From UBA2219 sp964612075 (GTDB taxonomy: Bacteria > Desulfobacterota > Deferrimicrobia > Deferrimicrobiales > Deferrimicrobiaceae): 37,787 bases of DNA. The position numbers and the translations under genes are program-made. A model generated the notes under the pieces. The model worked only from the letters and a program-made list of their open reading frames with translations, searched no databases and had not been told where the DNA came from. Shown piece by piece: positions 15,842-24,021 of the stretch (position 1 is the stretch's first letter; every line of letters starts with the position of its first letter). The stretch spans positions 1 through 37,787 of the forward strand of contig CAZTFC010000025.1 of the NCBI GenBank assembly GCA_964612075.1. The letters are read 5' to 3'.

Positions 15842-16894
15842 TCAGGAGATGAACATCGCGTCGCCGTAGCTGTAGAAGCGGTACCCGCGCGCGACGGCCT
15901 CCCGGTAGGCCTCCTTCACCCCGTCGACCCCCGCGAAGGCCATCACCAGCGCGAGCAGGCTCGATCGGGGCAGGTGGAAGTTCGTGACCATGGCGTCCAC
16001 GACCCGGAAAGCGCGCCCCGGATAAAGGAACAGCCGCGTGGTCCCTTCCGAGGGGGCCACCGTTCCGTCCTCCGACGCGCACGTCTCGAGCGTCCGGACG
16101 CTGGTGGTCCCGACCGCAACGATCCGCCCGCCCGCTTCCCGCGCGGCGTTCACCGCCTCCGCGGTCTCCGGCGGCAGGGAATATCGTTCCGGGTGGATAT
16201 CGTACTCCTCCACCTCTTCCGTGCGGATCGGGGAAAAGGTCCCGTAACCCACCGAGAGGGTCACGCGGGCGATCCCGATCCCCGCGAGAGAAAGGCCCGA
16301 GAGCATCTCCTCGTCGAAGTGGAGACCCGCGGTCGGGGCCGCCACGGAGCCGGAACGCTGGGCGTACACCGTCTGGTAGCGGACGGCGTCCTCCGCGGCC
16401 GCCGGGTCCCCGGGCCCCCTGCGGATATAGGGAGGGAGAGGCACCTCCCCCACCCTCTCAAGGAGGTCGGACAGCGCCGCGCCTCCCGCCGAGAGGACGA
16501 CTTCCCATCTCCCCTCCCCCTTGCGGCGGTCCAGGCGGACCGAAAGCCCCCCGATATCGAACGCGTCCCCTTGCCTCAACCGTTTCGACGGTCGCGCCAG
16601 CGCCTCCCAGCGCTCCTCTCCCGCCCCACCGGACGCGAGTGGAGAAAGCAGGAAGACCTCCACGGCGCCCCCCCCGCGGCGTTTCGCGAGCAGGCGCCCG
16701 CGGATGACCTTCGTGTCGTTCACGACGAGGAGATCTCCTTTCCTCAGCAGCGAGGGCAGGTCCCGGAAGACCCGGTCGGAGATCTCCCCCGTCGCGCGGG
16801 AGAGGACCATCAGACGCGAATCGCGGCGGCGCGCGGCCGGGCGCTGGGCGATGAGGGCCTGCGGGAGCTCGTAATCGAGGAGGGATGTCTTCAG
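15842..16894 (-). CDS. queA: S-adenosylmethionine:tRNA ribosyltransferase-isomerase
   Basis: QueA transfers and isomerises the ribose of SAM onto preQ1 in tRNA, making epoxyqueuosine. About 350 residues, the normal family size. Marks: DYELPQALIAQRPA at the N-terminus, VVNDTKVIRGRL, APTAGLHFDEEML, VGYGTFSPI, VAVGTTSVRTLE and the C-terminal TNFHLPRSSLLALV. No ATG, GTG or TTG is available at the family start; the codon in the right place is CTG at 16894, forming CTGA with the spoIID stop, with GAGGGA seven bases upstream. Any canonical start lies far inside spoIID or would cut off conserved sequence. Confidence 0.93.
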   Translation of the reverse strand: MKTSLLDYELPQALIAQRPAARRRDSRLMVLSRATGEISDRVFRDLPSLLRKGDLLVVNDTKVIRGRLLAKRRGGGAVEVFLLSPLASGGAGEERWEALARPSKRLRQGDAFDIGGLSVRLDRRKGEGRWEVVLSAGGAALSDLLERVGEVPLPPYIRRGPGDPAAAEDAVRYQTVYAQRSGSVAAPTAGLHFDEEMLSGLSLAGIGIARVTLSVGYGTFSPIRTEEVEEYDIHPERYSLPPETAEAVNAAREAGGRIVAVGTTSVRTLETCASEDGTVAPSEGTTRLFLYPGRAFRVVDAMVTNFHLPRSSLLALVMAFAGVDGVKEAYREAVARGYRFYSYGDAMFIS

Positions 16895-18132
16895 GGGGCT
16901 TCCCTCGCCAATTCGGTGCCCGGGTAGTACCGCGCGAGGATCTCCCGGAAACCGCTGCCGGCCTTGGCCATCCCGTTCGCCCCGAACTGGCACATCCCGA
17001 CGCCGTGCCCGTATCCGCGTCCCGAGACGAGCCATCCTCCCGCCGCGGGCTCGATCTCCATCCACAGGCTCCTCACGCGGGAGTACCCGGCGGCCTTGCG
17101 GAACTCCGCCGCCTGCGTCTCACGGGAGACGCCGCCCGACGCGATCCGCACGCGCGCCGCCCGGCCGGAAGGCGCCCGGTCCGTCACGACGATCCGGAGG
17201 TCCTCCCCCGCGGGGATCCCCATCGCCCGCGCCACCCTGCGCCCCTCCGCGGCCGTCATCCGGTACTCCCACCGGTAGACGGGGCTGCCGGAGCAGTCCC
17301 CGCAGGCCTGGGACCGCAGGTACGGCACGTCCCTACCCCAGGCGTTCGCGGCGGACTCGGTGCGCCCCCCGCAAGTGGAATGGAACACGGTCCGGGCGGG
17401 CTCCCCGCGGTAGAGCAGCACCAGGCCGCTCGTCCCGGCCGCGGCGTCGCGGAACACCTCCGCGACATCGTCGATCCCCTCGAACACCTGGTCTTCCACG
17501 CTCCCGACGAGGTCGTACGCGGGGTCCCTCGGCTTCCTCGCGGAGAATACGGCGTACGTCCTCGTGGCGACCGCCTGCGCCTTGAGCGCCTCCGGGTGGA
17601 ACAGGGGCGGCGCCTCCCGACTGATCACGGCCGCGACGTAGGTTTCCAGCGGGACCACGGCCACGGCCAGGATCTGCCCGTTCCGGGCGATCATGCGGAC
17701 CCGGCCGGCGACCCGCTGCCTCCCCACCCGGAGCTCCGGCACCCCGGCGACGTCGACGGAGCTCCCAAGGAGCCTCGTCCCGTCGAACCGCACCCGGTCG
17801 CCGATGGCGCCGACGGTCACGCTTCCGCGCGCTTCCGCCGCCAGCCGGCCGTCGGCGTCCCAGACGCGCACCGTTTCCCCCGCGAGCGTCGTCGCGCCGG
17901 TGCCGTCGTCGATGCGGATGCGGAGGAACCGCGTCCCGGCGACCTCGGACGGCCTCGGCGCGACGGCGCCCCCCGGGCGGGGGATCGAAACGGAAGGGGG
18001 AGAGGCGAAGGGCGGAAGCTCCTCCGGGGGCCTGCGCGGCGGGGCGCCGGAGCAGGCGAAGAGGACCGCGGCCAGGATGGCGGAAAGGAAAGGGAGCGCG
18101 GCGCGAGCCGCGCCCCCGGGTCCGGCGGGCAT
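16891..18132 (-). CDS. SpoIID/LytB-domain lipoprotein
   Basis: A 413-residue protein with a SpoIID domain, in Bacillus a lytic transglycosylase acting on denuded glycan during engulfment; homologues are widespread in non-sporulating Gram-negatives. The N-terminus is a lipoprotein signal (helix 12-26, lipobox LFACSG). The domain begins at VVPLETYVAAVISREAP, where the Glu of PLE corresponds to the catalytic region, continues with LKAQAVATRTYAV, FHSTCGGRTES, and closes with GYGHGVGMCQFGANGMA. It starts one base after the slipin stop and overlaps queA. Likely role: peptidoglycan remodelling in the periplasm; this is inference. Confidence 0.88.
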   Translation of the reverse strand: MPAGPGGAARAALPFLSAILAAVLFACSGAPPRRPPEELPPFASPPSVSIPRPGGAVAPRPSEVAGTRFLRIRIDDGTGATTLAGETVRVWDADGRLAAEARGSVTVGAIGDRVRFDGTRLLGSSVDVAGVPELRVGRQRVAGRVRMIARNGQILAVAVVPLETYVAAVISREAPPLFHPEALKAQAVATRTYAVFSARKPRDPAYDLVGSVEDQVFEGIDDVAEVFRDAAAGTSGLVLLYRGEPARTVFHSTCGGRTESAANAWGRDVPYLRSQACGDCSGSPVYRWEYRMTAAEGRRVARAMGIPAGEDLRIVVTDRAPSGRAARVRIASGGVSRETQAAEFRKAAGYSRVRSLWMEIEPAAGGWLVSGRGYGHGVGMCQFGANGMAKAGSGFREILARYYPGTELAREAP

Positions 18133-18133
18133 A

Positions 18134-18913
18134 TTATTCGGCGGGCTTCTCCCCCGCCGCCTTCTTCACAGCCTTCGCCGCTTCCATGAACGGCGTCAGG
18201 AGGTCGATCGGCACGGGGAAGATGGTCGTCGAGTTGTTCTCGGCGGCCACCTCCCGCAGGGTCTGCAGGTAACGGAGCTGGACGGCGACGGGGGTCTCGC
18301 TGATGATCCGCGCCGCATCGGACAGCTTCTGGGCGGCCTGGAACTCGCCCTCGGCCCCGATGACCTTCGCGCGCCGCTCGCGCTCGGCCTCGGCCTGCTT
18401 GGCGATGGCCCGCTGCATCTCCTGGGGGAGGTCGATGTTCTTGATCTCGACTTTCGAGACCTTCACACCCCAGGGCTCCGTGTCCTTGTCCAGGATCTCC
18501 TGGATGTGGGCGTTGATCTTGTCCCGCTTGGACAGGAGATCGTCCAGCTCGGCCTGCCCGCAGACGGAACGCAGCGTCGTCTGCGAAAGCTGGGAGGTGG
18601 CGTACAGGAAGTTCTCAACGCTGATGATCGCCTTGTTGGGGTCGATCACGCGGAAATAGATGACGGCGCTCACCTTGATCGTCACGTTGTCCATCGTGAT
18701 GACGTCCTGCGCCGGGACGTCCATGGCAACGACGCGCAGATCGACCCGGACCATCTTGTCGATGACCGGGATCAGCAGGATGAGCCCCGGCCCCTTTGCG
18801 CCGATCACGCGCCCCAGCCGGAACACCACGCCGCGCTCGTACTCGTTCAGGATCTTGACCGCGCTGTACAGGAACAGCAGGACCAGTACAAGTACCGCCG
18901 CGTACAGAGGCAT
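18134..18913 (-). CDS. Slipin (SPFH/stomatin-like membrane protein)
   Basis: A 259-residue SPFH-domain protein. An N-terminal membrane segment (about 4-20) is followed by the SPFH core: NEYERGVVFRLGR, GLILLIPVID, ITMDNVTIKVSAVIYFRV, TLRSVCGQAELDDLLSKRD, then a charged coiled coil (QAEAERERRAKVIGAEGE) and a short tail. Bacterial slipins form membrane scaffolds and are typically encoded next to an NfeD-type protease that can cut their C-terminus. That partner is the upstream gene here, 40 bp away, supporting the pairing. HflC is an alternative name by similarity, but no HflK neighbour is present. Confidence 0.92.
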   Translation of the reverse strand: MPLYAAVLVLVLLFLYSAVKILNEYERGVVFRLGRVIGAKGPGLILLIPVIDKMVRVDLRVVAMDVPAQDVITMDNVTIKVSAVIYFRVIDPNKAIISVENFLYATSQLSQTTLRSVCGQAELDDLLSKRDKINAHIQEILDKDTEPWGVKVSKVEIKNIDLPQEMQRAIAKQAEAERERRAKVIGAEGEFQAAQKLSDAARIISETPVAVQLRYLQTLREVAAENNSTTIFPVPIDLLTPFMEAAKAVKKAAGEKPAE

Positions 18914-18953
18914 CCTTTCTCCCTCCTTGCGCCGCCCCGCTCCGTTCCGGGGA

Positions 18954-20309
18954 TCAGCGGCCTTTCGGTTCGGCGTCCCCCGGACGCCCCGGCTCGACGA
19001 TGAGCGTCATCCCGCGCACGTCCTTCACGGTCACCGGCTCCCCCTTCCGCACCGGCCGGTCGCAGCGCGCGTCCCAGAGCTCCCCGACAACCTGCACCTT
19101 CCCCTTCCCGTCGATATCCGTTGCAGCCTCCCCCGTCTCCCCGATCATCCCTTCGGCGCCGGTGGCCGGCTTGCGGAACTGGCTGCGCACGGCCAGGGAG
19201 ATGACGACGCCGAAGAATGCCGCGGACAGCCCGATCATGGTGATCAGCACGGACCAGGAGACGCGCAGGAACGGCTCGGCGCTCGAACGGAACAGCATGA
19301 GGCTCCCGAGAGTCATGGCGACGATCCCCCCGATGGCGAGTGCGCCGTGCGACTGGATCTTCAGCTCCAGGAAGAAGAGGATGACGGAGAGCAGGATCAG
19401 CAGGAAACCGGCGTAGTTCGCCGACAGCGTCTGCAGGGCGTAGAACCCGAGGACCAGGGAGATCCCCCCGACGACCCCCGGGAACACCGCCCCCGGCGAG
19501 GCCAGCTCGAAATAGATCCCGTAGATCCCGATCATCAGCAGGATGTAGGCGATGTTCGGGTCCGCGAGCGCGGAGAGCACCCGGTGCCTCAAACCCATGG
19601 GAAACCGGGCCACCTCCGCCCCCTTCGTGCGGACGACGAGGACCGACTCCCCCTTGCGCACTTCCCGTCCGTCGACGCGCTGGAGCAGCTCCCGCAGATC
19701 GGAAACGACGAGGTCGATCACCTTCTTTTCGAGCGCGTCCTTCGCGGAGAGGGACGCGCTCTCCCGGACGGCGCTTTCGGCCCAGTCGGCGTTGCGCCCC
19801 GCCCGCGCCGCGAGCGACCGGGCGTAGGCCGCGGCGTCGTTTTCGACCTTTTGCGACATGGTGTTGTCCATCGCCCCGCCGCCGACGTTCACGGGGTGCG
19901 CGGCGCCGATGTTCGTTCCCGGGGCCATCGCCGCGATGTCGGCCGCCAGGGTGATGAGGACGCCCGCCGACGCGGCGCGCGCGCCCGACGGGGAGACGAA
20001 CACCGCCACCGGGACCTTGCTGCTGAGGATCGCCTGCACCATCTGGCGCATCGCGCTGTCCAGGCCGCCGGGAGTGTCGAGCTCCACGACGAGAAGGGAC
20101 GCCTTCCCCTCCTCCGCCCGCTCGATGGCCGAGGCGAGGTAGTCCGCGGTGACCGGGGTGATGGGCGCGGCGATCGTGGCCACCATCACCGCCGGCTCGG
20201 GCCGGGGCGGGGCGGCCGGAACGGCGGCGGGCGGCGGGGACGCCCACGCGGGCGCGCACGCCGCGAGCATCAGGAGGGCCAGCACCGTCATCCGGGATCG
20301 AAGCGTCAT
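18954..20309 (-). CDS. NfeD-family membrane-bound serine protease (ClpP class)
   Basis: A 451-residue long-form NfeD protein. A signal peptide (about 1-24, ending PAWAS) leads to a ClpP-like Ser/Lys protease domain with ELDTPGGLDSAMR and SGARAASAGVLI (Ser of ASAG is the predicted nucleophile). Next come four to five membrane helices (about 250-380) and a C-terminal OB-fold NfeD domain (GMIGETGEAATD to VKDVRGMTLIVEP). Characterised archaeal relatives cut stomatin-like proteins; the slipin gene is directly downstream. The start ATG overlaps the stop of the methyltransferase gene by 4 bp; a second Met six residues on is possible. Confidence 0.92.
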   Translation of the reverse strand: MTLRSRMTVLALLMLAACAPAWASPPPAAVPAAPPRPEPAVMVATIAAPITPVTADYLASAIERAEEGKASLLVVELDTPGGLDSAMRQMVQAILSSKVPVAVFVSPSGARAASAGVLITLAADIAAMAPGTNIGAAHPVNVGGGAMDNTMSQKVENDAAAYARSLAARAGRNADWAESAVRESASLSAKDALEKKVIDLVVSDLRELLQRVDGREVRKGESVLVVRTKGAEVARFPMGLRHRVLSALADPNIAYILLMIGIYGIYFELASPGAVFPGVVGGISLVLGFYALQTLSANYAGFLLILLSVILFFLELKIQSHGALAIGGIVAMTLGSLMLFRSSAEPFLRVSWSVLITMIGLSAAFFGVVISLAVRSQFRKPATGAEGMIGETGEAATDIDGKGKVQVVGELWDARCDRPVRKGEPVTVKDVRGMTLIVEPGRPGDAEPKGR

Positions 20310-21499
20310 GATGATCTTTTCCTGTAGACCGCGAACTTCAGGTACTCCGTTTCGGGGACCGACAGCAGGACCGGATGGTCCGGCGGCTGCCCCCCCCAGG
20401 CGACCAGCTCGAGATCGGCGCCCGCATCCGCGGCGGCGTCCGCCAGAGCCTGTTTCCATTTGGCCACATCGACGAGCTGCGTGCAAGACGAGGTGGCGAG
20501 AAGCCCTCCGGGGGACAGGACCGACAGCCCCGTCCGGTTGATGTCCCGGTATCCGCGGATCGCCCCTTCGCGCCCTTCCCGGGATTTCGTGAAGGAGGGG
20601 GGATCGAGCACCACGAGGTCGAAGCGCCGGCCCGATGCCGCCATGTCCCGAAGCGACTGGAAAAGGTCCGCGCTCTCCCCCGCCCAGCGGGACGAGAAGC
20701 CGTTCCGGTCCGCGTTCGCCCTCGCGGTCTCCACGGCCTGCCGGGACGAGTCGACCGCCAGGACGCTCTTCGCCCCCCCGGCGAGGGCGTACAGCCCGAA
20801 CCCCCCCGCGGCGCAGAAGCCGTCGAGCACGTCCTTCCCTTCGGCAAGGCGGCGGAGGATGTTCCGGTTCGCCCGCTGGTCGAGGAAGAACCCGGTCTTG
20901 GGGCCCGCCGAAACGTCCACGAGGAAGCGGACTCCGTCGGTCTCTATCTCCTCCGTCGCCGGCCCGCCGCCCCGGACCGGCCCTTTGCGCTCTTCCAGCC
21001 CTTCCAGCCGCCTTCCGCCCCCCTCCGACCGCTCGTAGACGAGGCGGGGGGAATAGACGCGCTCCAGGGCGTCGAGGAGGATCTCCCGCACGGTTTCCAT
21101 GCCCGCCGTCAGGATCTGCACGGAGAGGACGTCTCCGTACCGGTCGACGATCAGCCCCGGCAGGAAGTCCCCTTCCGAATACATGACGCGGAGGGCCCGC
21201 TCCCCTCCCATGCCGGCCGCCGCTCGGCGGGCCATGGCGTCGCGTATCCGCGACTCGATGAAGGCCGGCGAGGGCTGCGCCTCCTCCCGGGACACGCGCC
21301 GCAGCGCGAGGCGCGCTTTCAAATTCGCCGTCGCCGTCCCGAGGAAGGCGCCGGAGCGGGACAGCACGCGCACCCACTGGCCCGGCGGCATCCCTTCCGG
21401 GACGCCCCGGAGGTCGTCGCCGAACACCCAGGGGTGGCCGGACCGGAGACGCTCCTCGCCTTTCCGGCCCACCCGGACCTCGGGCAGCGGGGAGGTCAT
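20306..21499 (-). CDS. rlmI: Class I SAM-dependent rRNA methyltransferase (RlmI-like)
   Basis: A 397-residue protein with an N-terminal PUA domain (RSGHPWVFGDDLRG), a central EEHEE-like part, and a Rossmann methyltransferase domain (DGFCAAGGFGLYALAGGA, LDPPSF). RlmI methylates C5 of C1962 in 23S rRNA in E. coli; FFLDQRANR and SSCTQLV fit this family. The candidate catalytic Cys is in SSCT. The exact target base is inferred. ATG at 21499 overlaps the glycosylase stop by 4 bp and the gene end overlaps nfeD by 4 bp. Confidence 0.9.
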   Translation of the reverse strand: MTSPLPEVRVGRKGEERLRSGHPWVFGDDLRGVPEGMPPGQWVRVLSRSGAFLGTATANLKARLALRRVSREEAQPSPAFIESRIRDAMARRAAAGMGGERALRVMYSEGDFLPGLIVDRYGDVLSVQILTAGMETVREILLDALERVYSPRLVYERSEGGGRRLEGLEERKGPVRGGGPATEEIETDGVRFLVDVSAGPKTGFFLDQRANRNILRRLAEGKDVLDGFCAAGGFGLYALAGGAKSVLAVDSSRQAVETARANADRNGFSSRWAGESADLFQSLRDMAASGRRFDLVVLDPPSFTKSREGREGAIRGYRDINRTGLSVLSPGGLLATSSCTQLVDVAKWKQALADAAADAGADLELVAWGGQPPDHPVLLSVPETEYLKFAVYRKRSS

Positions 21500-22173
21500 C
21501 CCCGCTCCGGCAGGGAAAGGCGCCGCCCGATTTCCCGGAAGTCCTCGAACACCTCCGCCTCCCTGGCGGGATCGCGGAGGATGAACGCGGGGTGATAGGT
21601 CGGCAGCAACGGGATCCCGTCCAACTCGCGCCAGCGGCCTCGCGCCCGGGTGATCCGCTCGTCGACGCCGCACAGGTGATTCAATGCCGTCAGCCCCAGG
21701 GTGCAGACGACCTCGGGCCGGATCGCCCGGATCTGGCGAAGGAGATATCCCATGCACGCCTTCGCCTCGTCCGGGGTCGGGACCCGGTTCCCGGGGGGCC
21801 TGCATTTCACGATATTCGCGATGTACACGTCGGCGCGGGTCAGCCCGATCCGCGCGATCCACTGGTCGAGACGCTTCCCGGCGGCACCGACGAACGGCTC
21901 GCCCTGCCGATCCTCCTCCGCGCCGGGCCCCTCCCCCACGAACATCAGGCGAGCGCGCGGGTTTCCCGTCCCGAACACGATGGTGGAGCGCCCCTTGCAC
22001 AGGCCGCAGCCGCGGCATCCCTCGAGCTCGCGCCGGATCGCGTCGAGCTCCTCCGCCGGGGGGCCCCCGCCGGCGGCAATCCCTCCCGGCGCCGCGGCGC
22101 GGGCCGGCACGTAGTCCACGCCGACCTCCCGCAGCCAGGCGGCCAGGAGCCTTCGGGAAGCGTCTCTCTTCAT
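21496..22173 (-). CDS. Type-4 uracil-DNA glycosylase (iron-sulfur)
   Basis: A 225-residue family 4 UDG that removes uracil from DNA in base excision repair. The four iron-sulfur cysteines are Cys53, Cys56, Cys124 and Cys140; their spacing equals that of the Thermus enzyme as I know it (3, 68 and 16 residues apart). Cys59 is an extra nearby cysteine. Motif A is GEGPGAEEDRQGEPFVG and motif B is TYHPAFILR with His194. An N-terminal extension of about 40 residues precedes the domain. Overlaps of 4 bp join it to coaBC and rlmI. The UdgX-specific KRRIH loop is absent. Confidence 0.93.
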   Translation of the reverse strand: MKRDASRRLLAAWLREVGVDYVPARAAAPGGIAAGGGPPAEELDAIRRELEGCRGCGLCKGRSTIVFGTGNPRARLMFVGEGPGAEEDRQGEPFVGAAGKRLDQWIARIGLTRADVYIANIVKCRPPGNRVPTPDEAKACMGYLLRQIRAIRPEVVCTLGLTALNHLCGVDERITRARGRWRELDGIPLLPTYHPAFILRDPAREAEVFEDFREIGRRLSLPERG

Positions 22174-23372
22174 CCGTTGAGGAATTTGTGGCAGACCGCC
22201 CGCCAGACGGCGGTGGCGATGGCCTCCTTGGGGGCCTTGACCATGTCGAGGGCGGTCCCGTCGGAGAAATAGACCCGCACTTCGTTGCTGTCGGAATCGA
22301 ACCCGATGTCGGCGCGGGAGACGTCGTTCGCCACGATCGCGTCGAGGTTCTTCCTCCGCATCTTCTCGCGGGCGTTGCCCTCCACGTCGTTGGTCTCCGC
22401 CGCGAAGCCGACGAGCACCCGCTCCCGCTTCGACCCGCCGAGGGTGGCGAGGATGTCGTCGGTCGGCACCAGGTCGATCTTTCCCTCGATCTCCCCTTTC
22501 CGGATCTTCCGGGGGGACGAGGACGCGGGGCGGAAGTCCGCGACGGCCGCCGCCATGACCACCGCGTCGGCGTTCTCGGCCGCGGCCGCCACCGCGTTCA
22601 TCATCTCCTTCGCGGTCCGCACGTGCTCGACCTTCAGGAACGGCGGGTCCGCGAGCCGGGTCGGCCCCGTCACGAGGGTCACCTCCGCGCCGAAGCGCCG
22701 GGCGACCGCCGCCATCGCGAACCCCATCTTGCCGCTGGCGCGGTTCGTGAGGTACCGCACCGGGTCGATGTCCTCGGCCGTCGGCCCCGCGCTCACCACC
22801 ACCTTCTTCCCCTCGAGGATCTTGTCCGCGAGGAGGATCCGGGCCATCTCGAGGATCTTCCCCGGGTCGGCAAGGCGGCCGGGACCGGTCGTCCCGCAGG
22901 CGAGCTCCCCCTCGTCGGGGTCCACGAAGGTGACGCCGCGCTCCGAGAGGACCTCGACGTTCTCGCGGACCGCCGGGGAGGCGTACATCTGGCTGTTCAT
23001 CGCCGGCGCCAGCAGGATCGGGGCCGTCGTGGCCATGGCGATCGTGGAAAGCAGGTCGTCCGCGATGCCGTTGCGGATCTTCCCGATGATGTTCGCCGTG
23101 GCGGGCGCGACCAGCAGCAGGTTGGCCCTCTGGGCCAGCGAGATGTGCCCGATCTCGGATTCGCTGATGAGGTTGAACAGGTCCGTGTGGACCGGGTTCT
23201 TCGACAGGGTCTGCAGGGTGAGCGGCGTGATGAAGTGGCCGCCCGCCGCCGTCAGCACGACGACGACGTTGGCGCCTTCCTTCCGGAGCTCCCGGACGAT
23301 CTCGCACGCCTTGTACGCCGCGATCCCCCCGGTCACGCCCAGGACGATCTCCCTGCCCGCAAGCGTCGTCAT
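22170..23372 (-). CDS. coaBC: Bifunctional phosphopantothenoylcysteine decarboxylase / phosphopantothenate-cysteine ligase
   Basis: A 400-residue CoaBC for two consecutive steps of coenzyme A synthesis. The FMN-dependent CoaC half (1-185) shows GVTGGIAAYKACE, the catalytic His in GHISLA, PAMNSQMY, and the ACGTTGPGRL substrate flap with its Cys. The CoaB half (about 186-400) has VVVSAGPTAEDIDPVR, ASGKMGFAMA and AAVADFRP. coaD, the next CoA gene, is elsewhere in this window. It follows the hydrolase gene by 2 bp and overlaps the glycosylase by 4 bp. Confidence 0.96.
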   Translation of the reverse strand: MTTLAGREIVLGVTGGIAAYKACEIVRELRKEGANVVVVLTAAGGHFITPLTLQTLSKNPVHTDLFNLISESEIGHISLAQRANLLLVAPATANIIGKIRNGIADDLLSTIAMATTAPILLAPAMNSQMYASPAVRENVEVLSERGVTFVDPDEGELACGTTGPGRLADPGKILEMARILLADKILEGKKVVVSAGPTAEDIDPVRYLTNRASGKMGFAMAAVARRFGAEVTLVTGPTRLADPPFLKVEHVRTAKEMMNAVAAAAENADAVVMAAAVADFRPASSSPRKIRKGEIEGKIDLVPTDDILATLGGSKRERVLVGFAAETNDVEGNAREKMRRKNLDAIVANDVSRADIGFDSDSNEVRVYFSDGTALDMVKAPKEAIATAVWRAVCHKFLNG

Positions 23373-23374
23373 GG

Positions 23375-23998
23375 CTATAGGGTCTCCCCGATGAAGAATG
23401 GGTTGCTCCGCTTCTCCTGCTCCACCGTGGTGGCAGGACCGTGCCCCGGCAGGAGGATCGTCTCCGGCGGGAGGGTGAAGATCTTCTCCCTCACGGAGCG
23501 CAGAAGCGCCGCGTACGACCCCCCGGGGAGGTCCGTCCGCCCGACCGACCCCGCGAAGATGAGGTCCCCCACGAACGCCATCCCGCCGACCAGGAACGTA
23601 ACGTGCCCGGGGGAATGCCCCGGGGTGTGCAGCACGCGAAACTCCTGGTCCGAGAGCCGGATGACGTCGCCCTCGGACAGGAGCGCGTCGGGCGGGGGCG
23701 GCTCGGGCACGGCGAGGCCGAACATCGCCGCCTGCCGCGGCGCGTTCCGCATCCAGTCGGCGTCGTCGGGGTGGATGCAGACGCTTGCCCCGGTGCGCTC
23801 CTTGAGGAAGCGCACCCCGCCGACATGGTCGAAGTGGCCGTGCGTGAGCAGGATCCTCTCGAGCGTCATCTTCTGCGACTCGACCAGCCGGAGGATCCCC
23901 TCCCCCTCGTCCCCGGGGTCGATCACGACGGCGCGGCCGCTCGCCGGGTGCCCCACGACGTATGCGTTCTCCGCGAGGGGCCCGACCTCCAGCACCAT
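23375..23998 (-). CDS. MBL-fold hydrolase (glyoxalase II-like)
   Basis: A metallo-beta-lactamase fold protein of about 207 residues. Metal ligands: HGHFDH (53-58), HTPGHSPGH, VGDLIF and the C-terminal LPGHGP. The pattern matches the GloB-like group of small hydrolases found in many bacteria; substrate unknown. I used ATG at 23998, because family members begin just before VGPLAENAYVV. TTG at 24025, which would overlap the upstream stop as TTGA and has GGAG nine bases before it, is a credible alternative adding nine residues. Confidence 0.88.
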   Translation of the reverse strand: MVLEVGPLAENAYVVGHPASGRAVVIDPGDEGEGILRLVESQKMTLERILLTHGHFDHVGGVRFLKERTGASVCIHPDDADWMRNAPRQAAMFGLAVPEPPPPDALLSEGDVIRLSDQEFRVLHTPGHSPGHVTFLVGGMAFVGDLIFAGSVGRTDLPGGSYAALLRSVREKIFTLPPETILLPGHGPATTVEQEKRSNPFFIGETL

Positions 23999-24021
23999 CA
24001 CGGTCAGCGGCGGGCTCCCGG

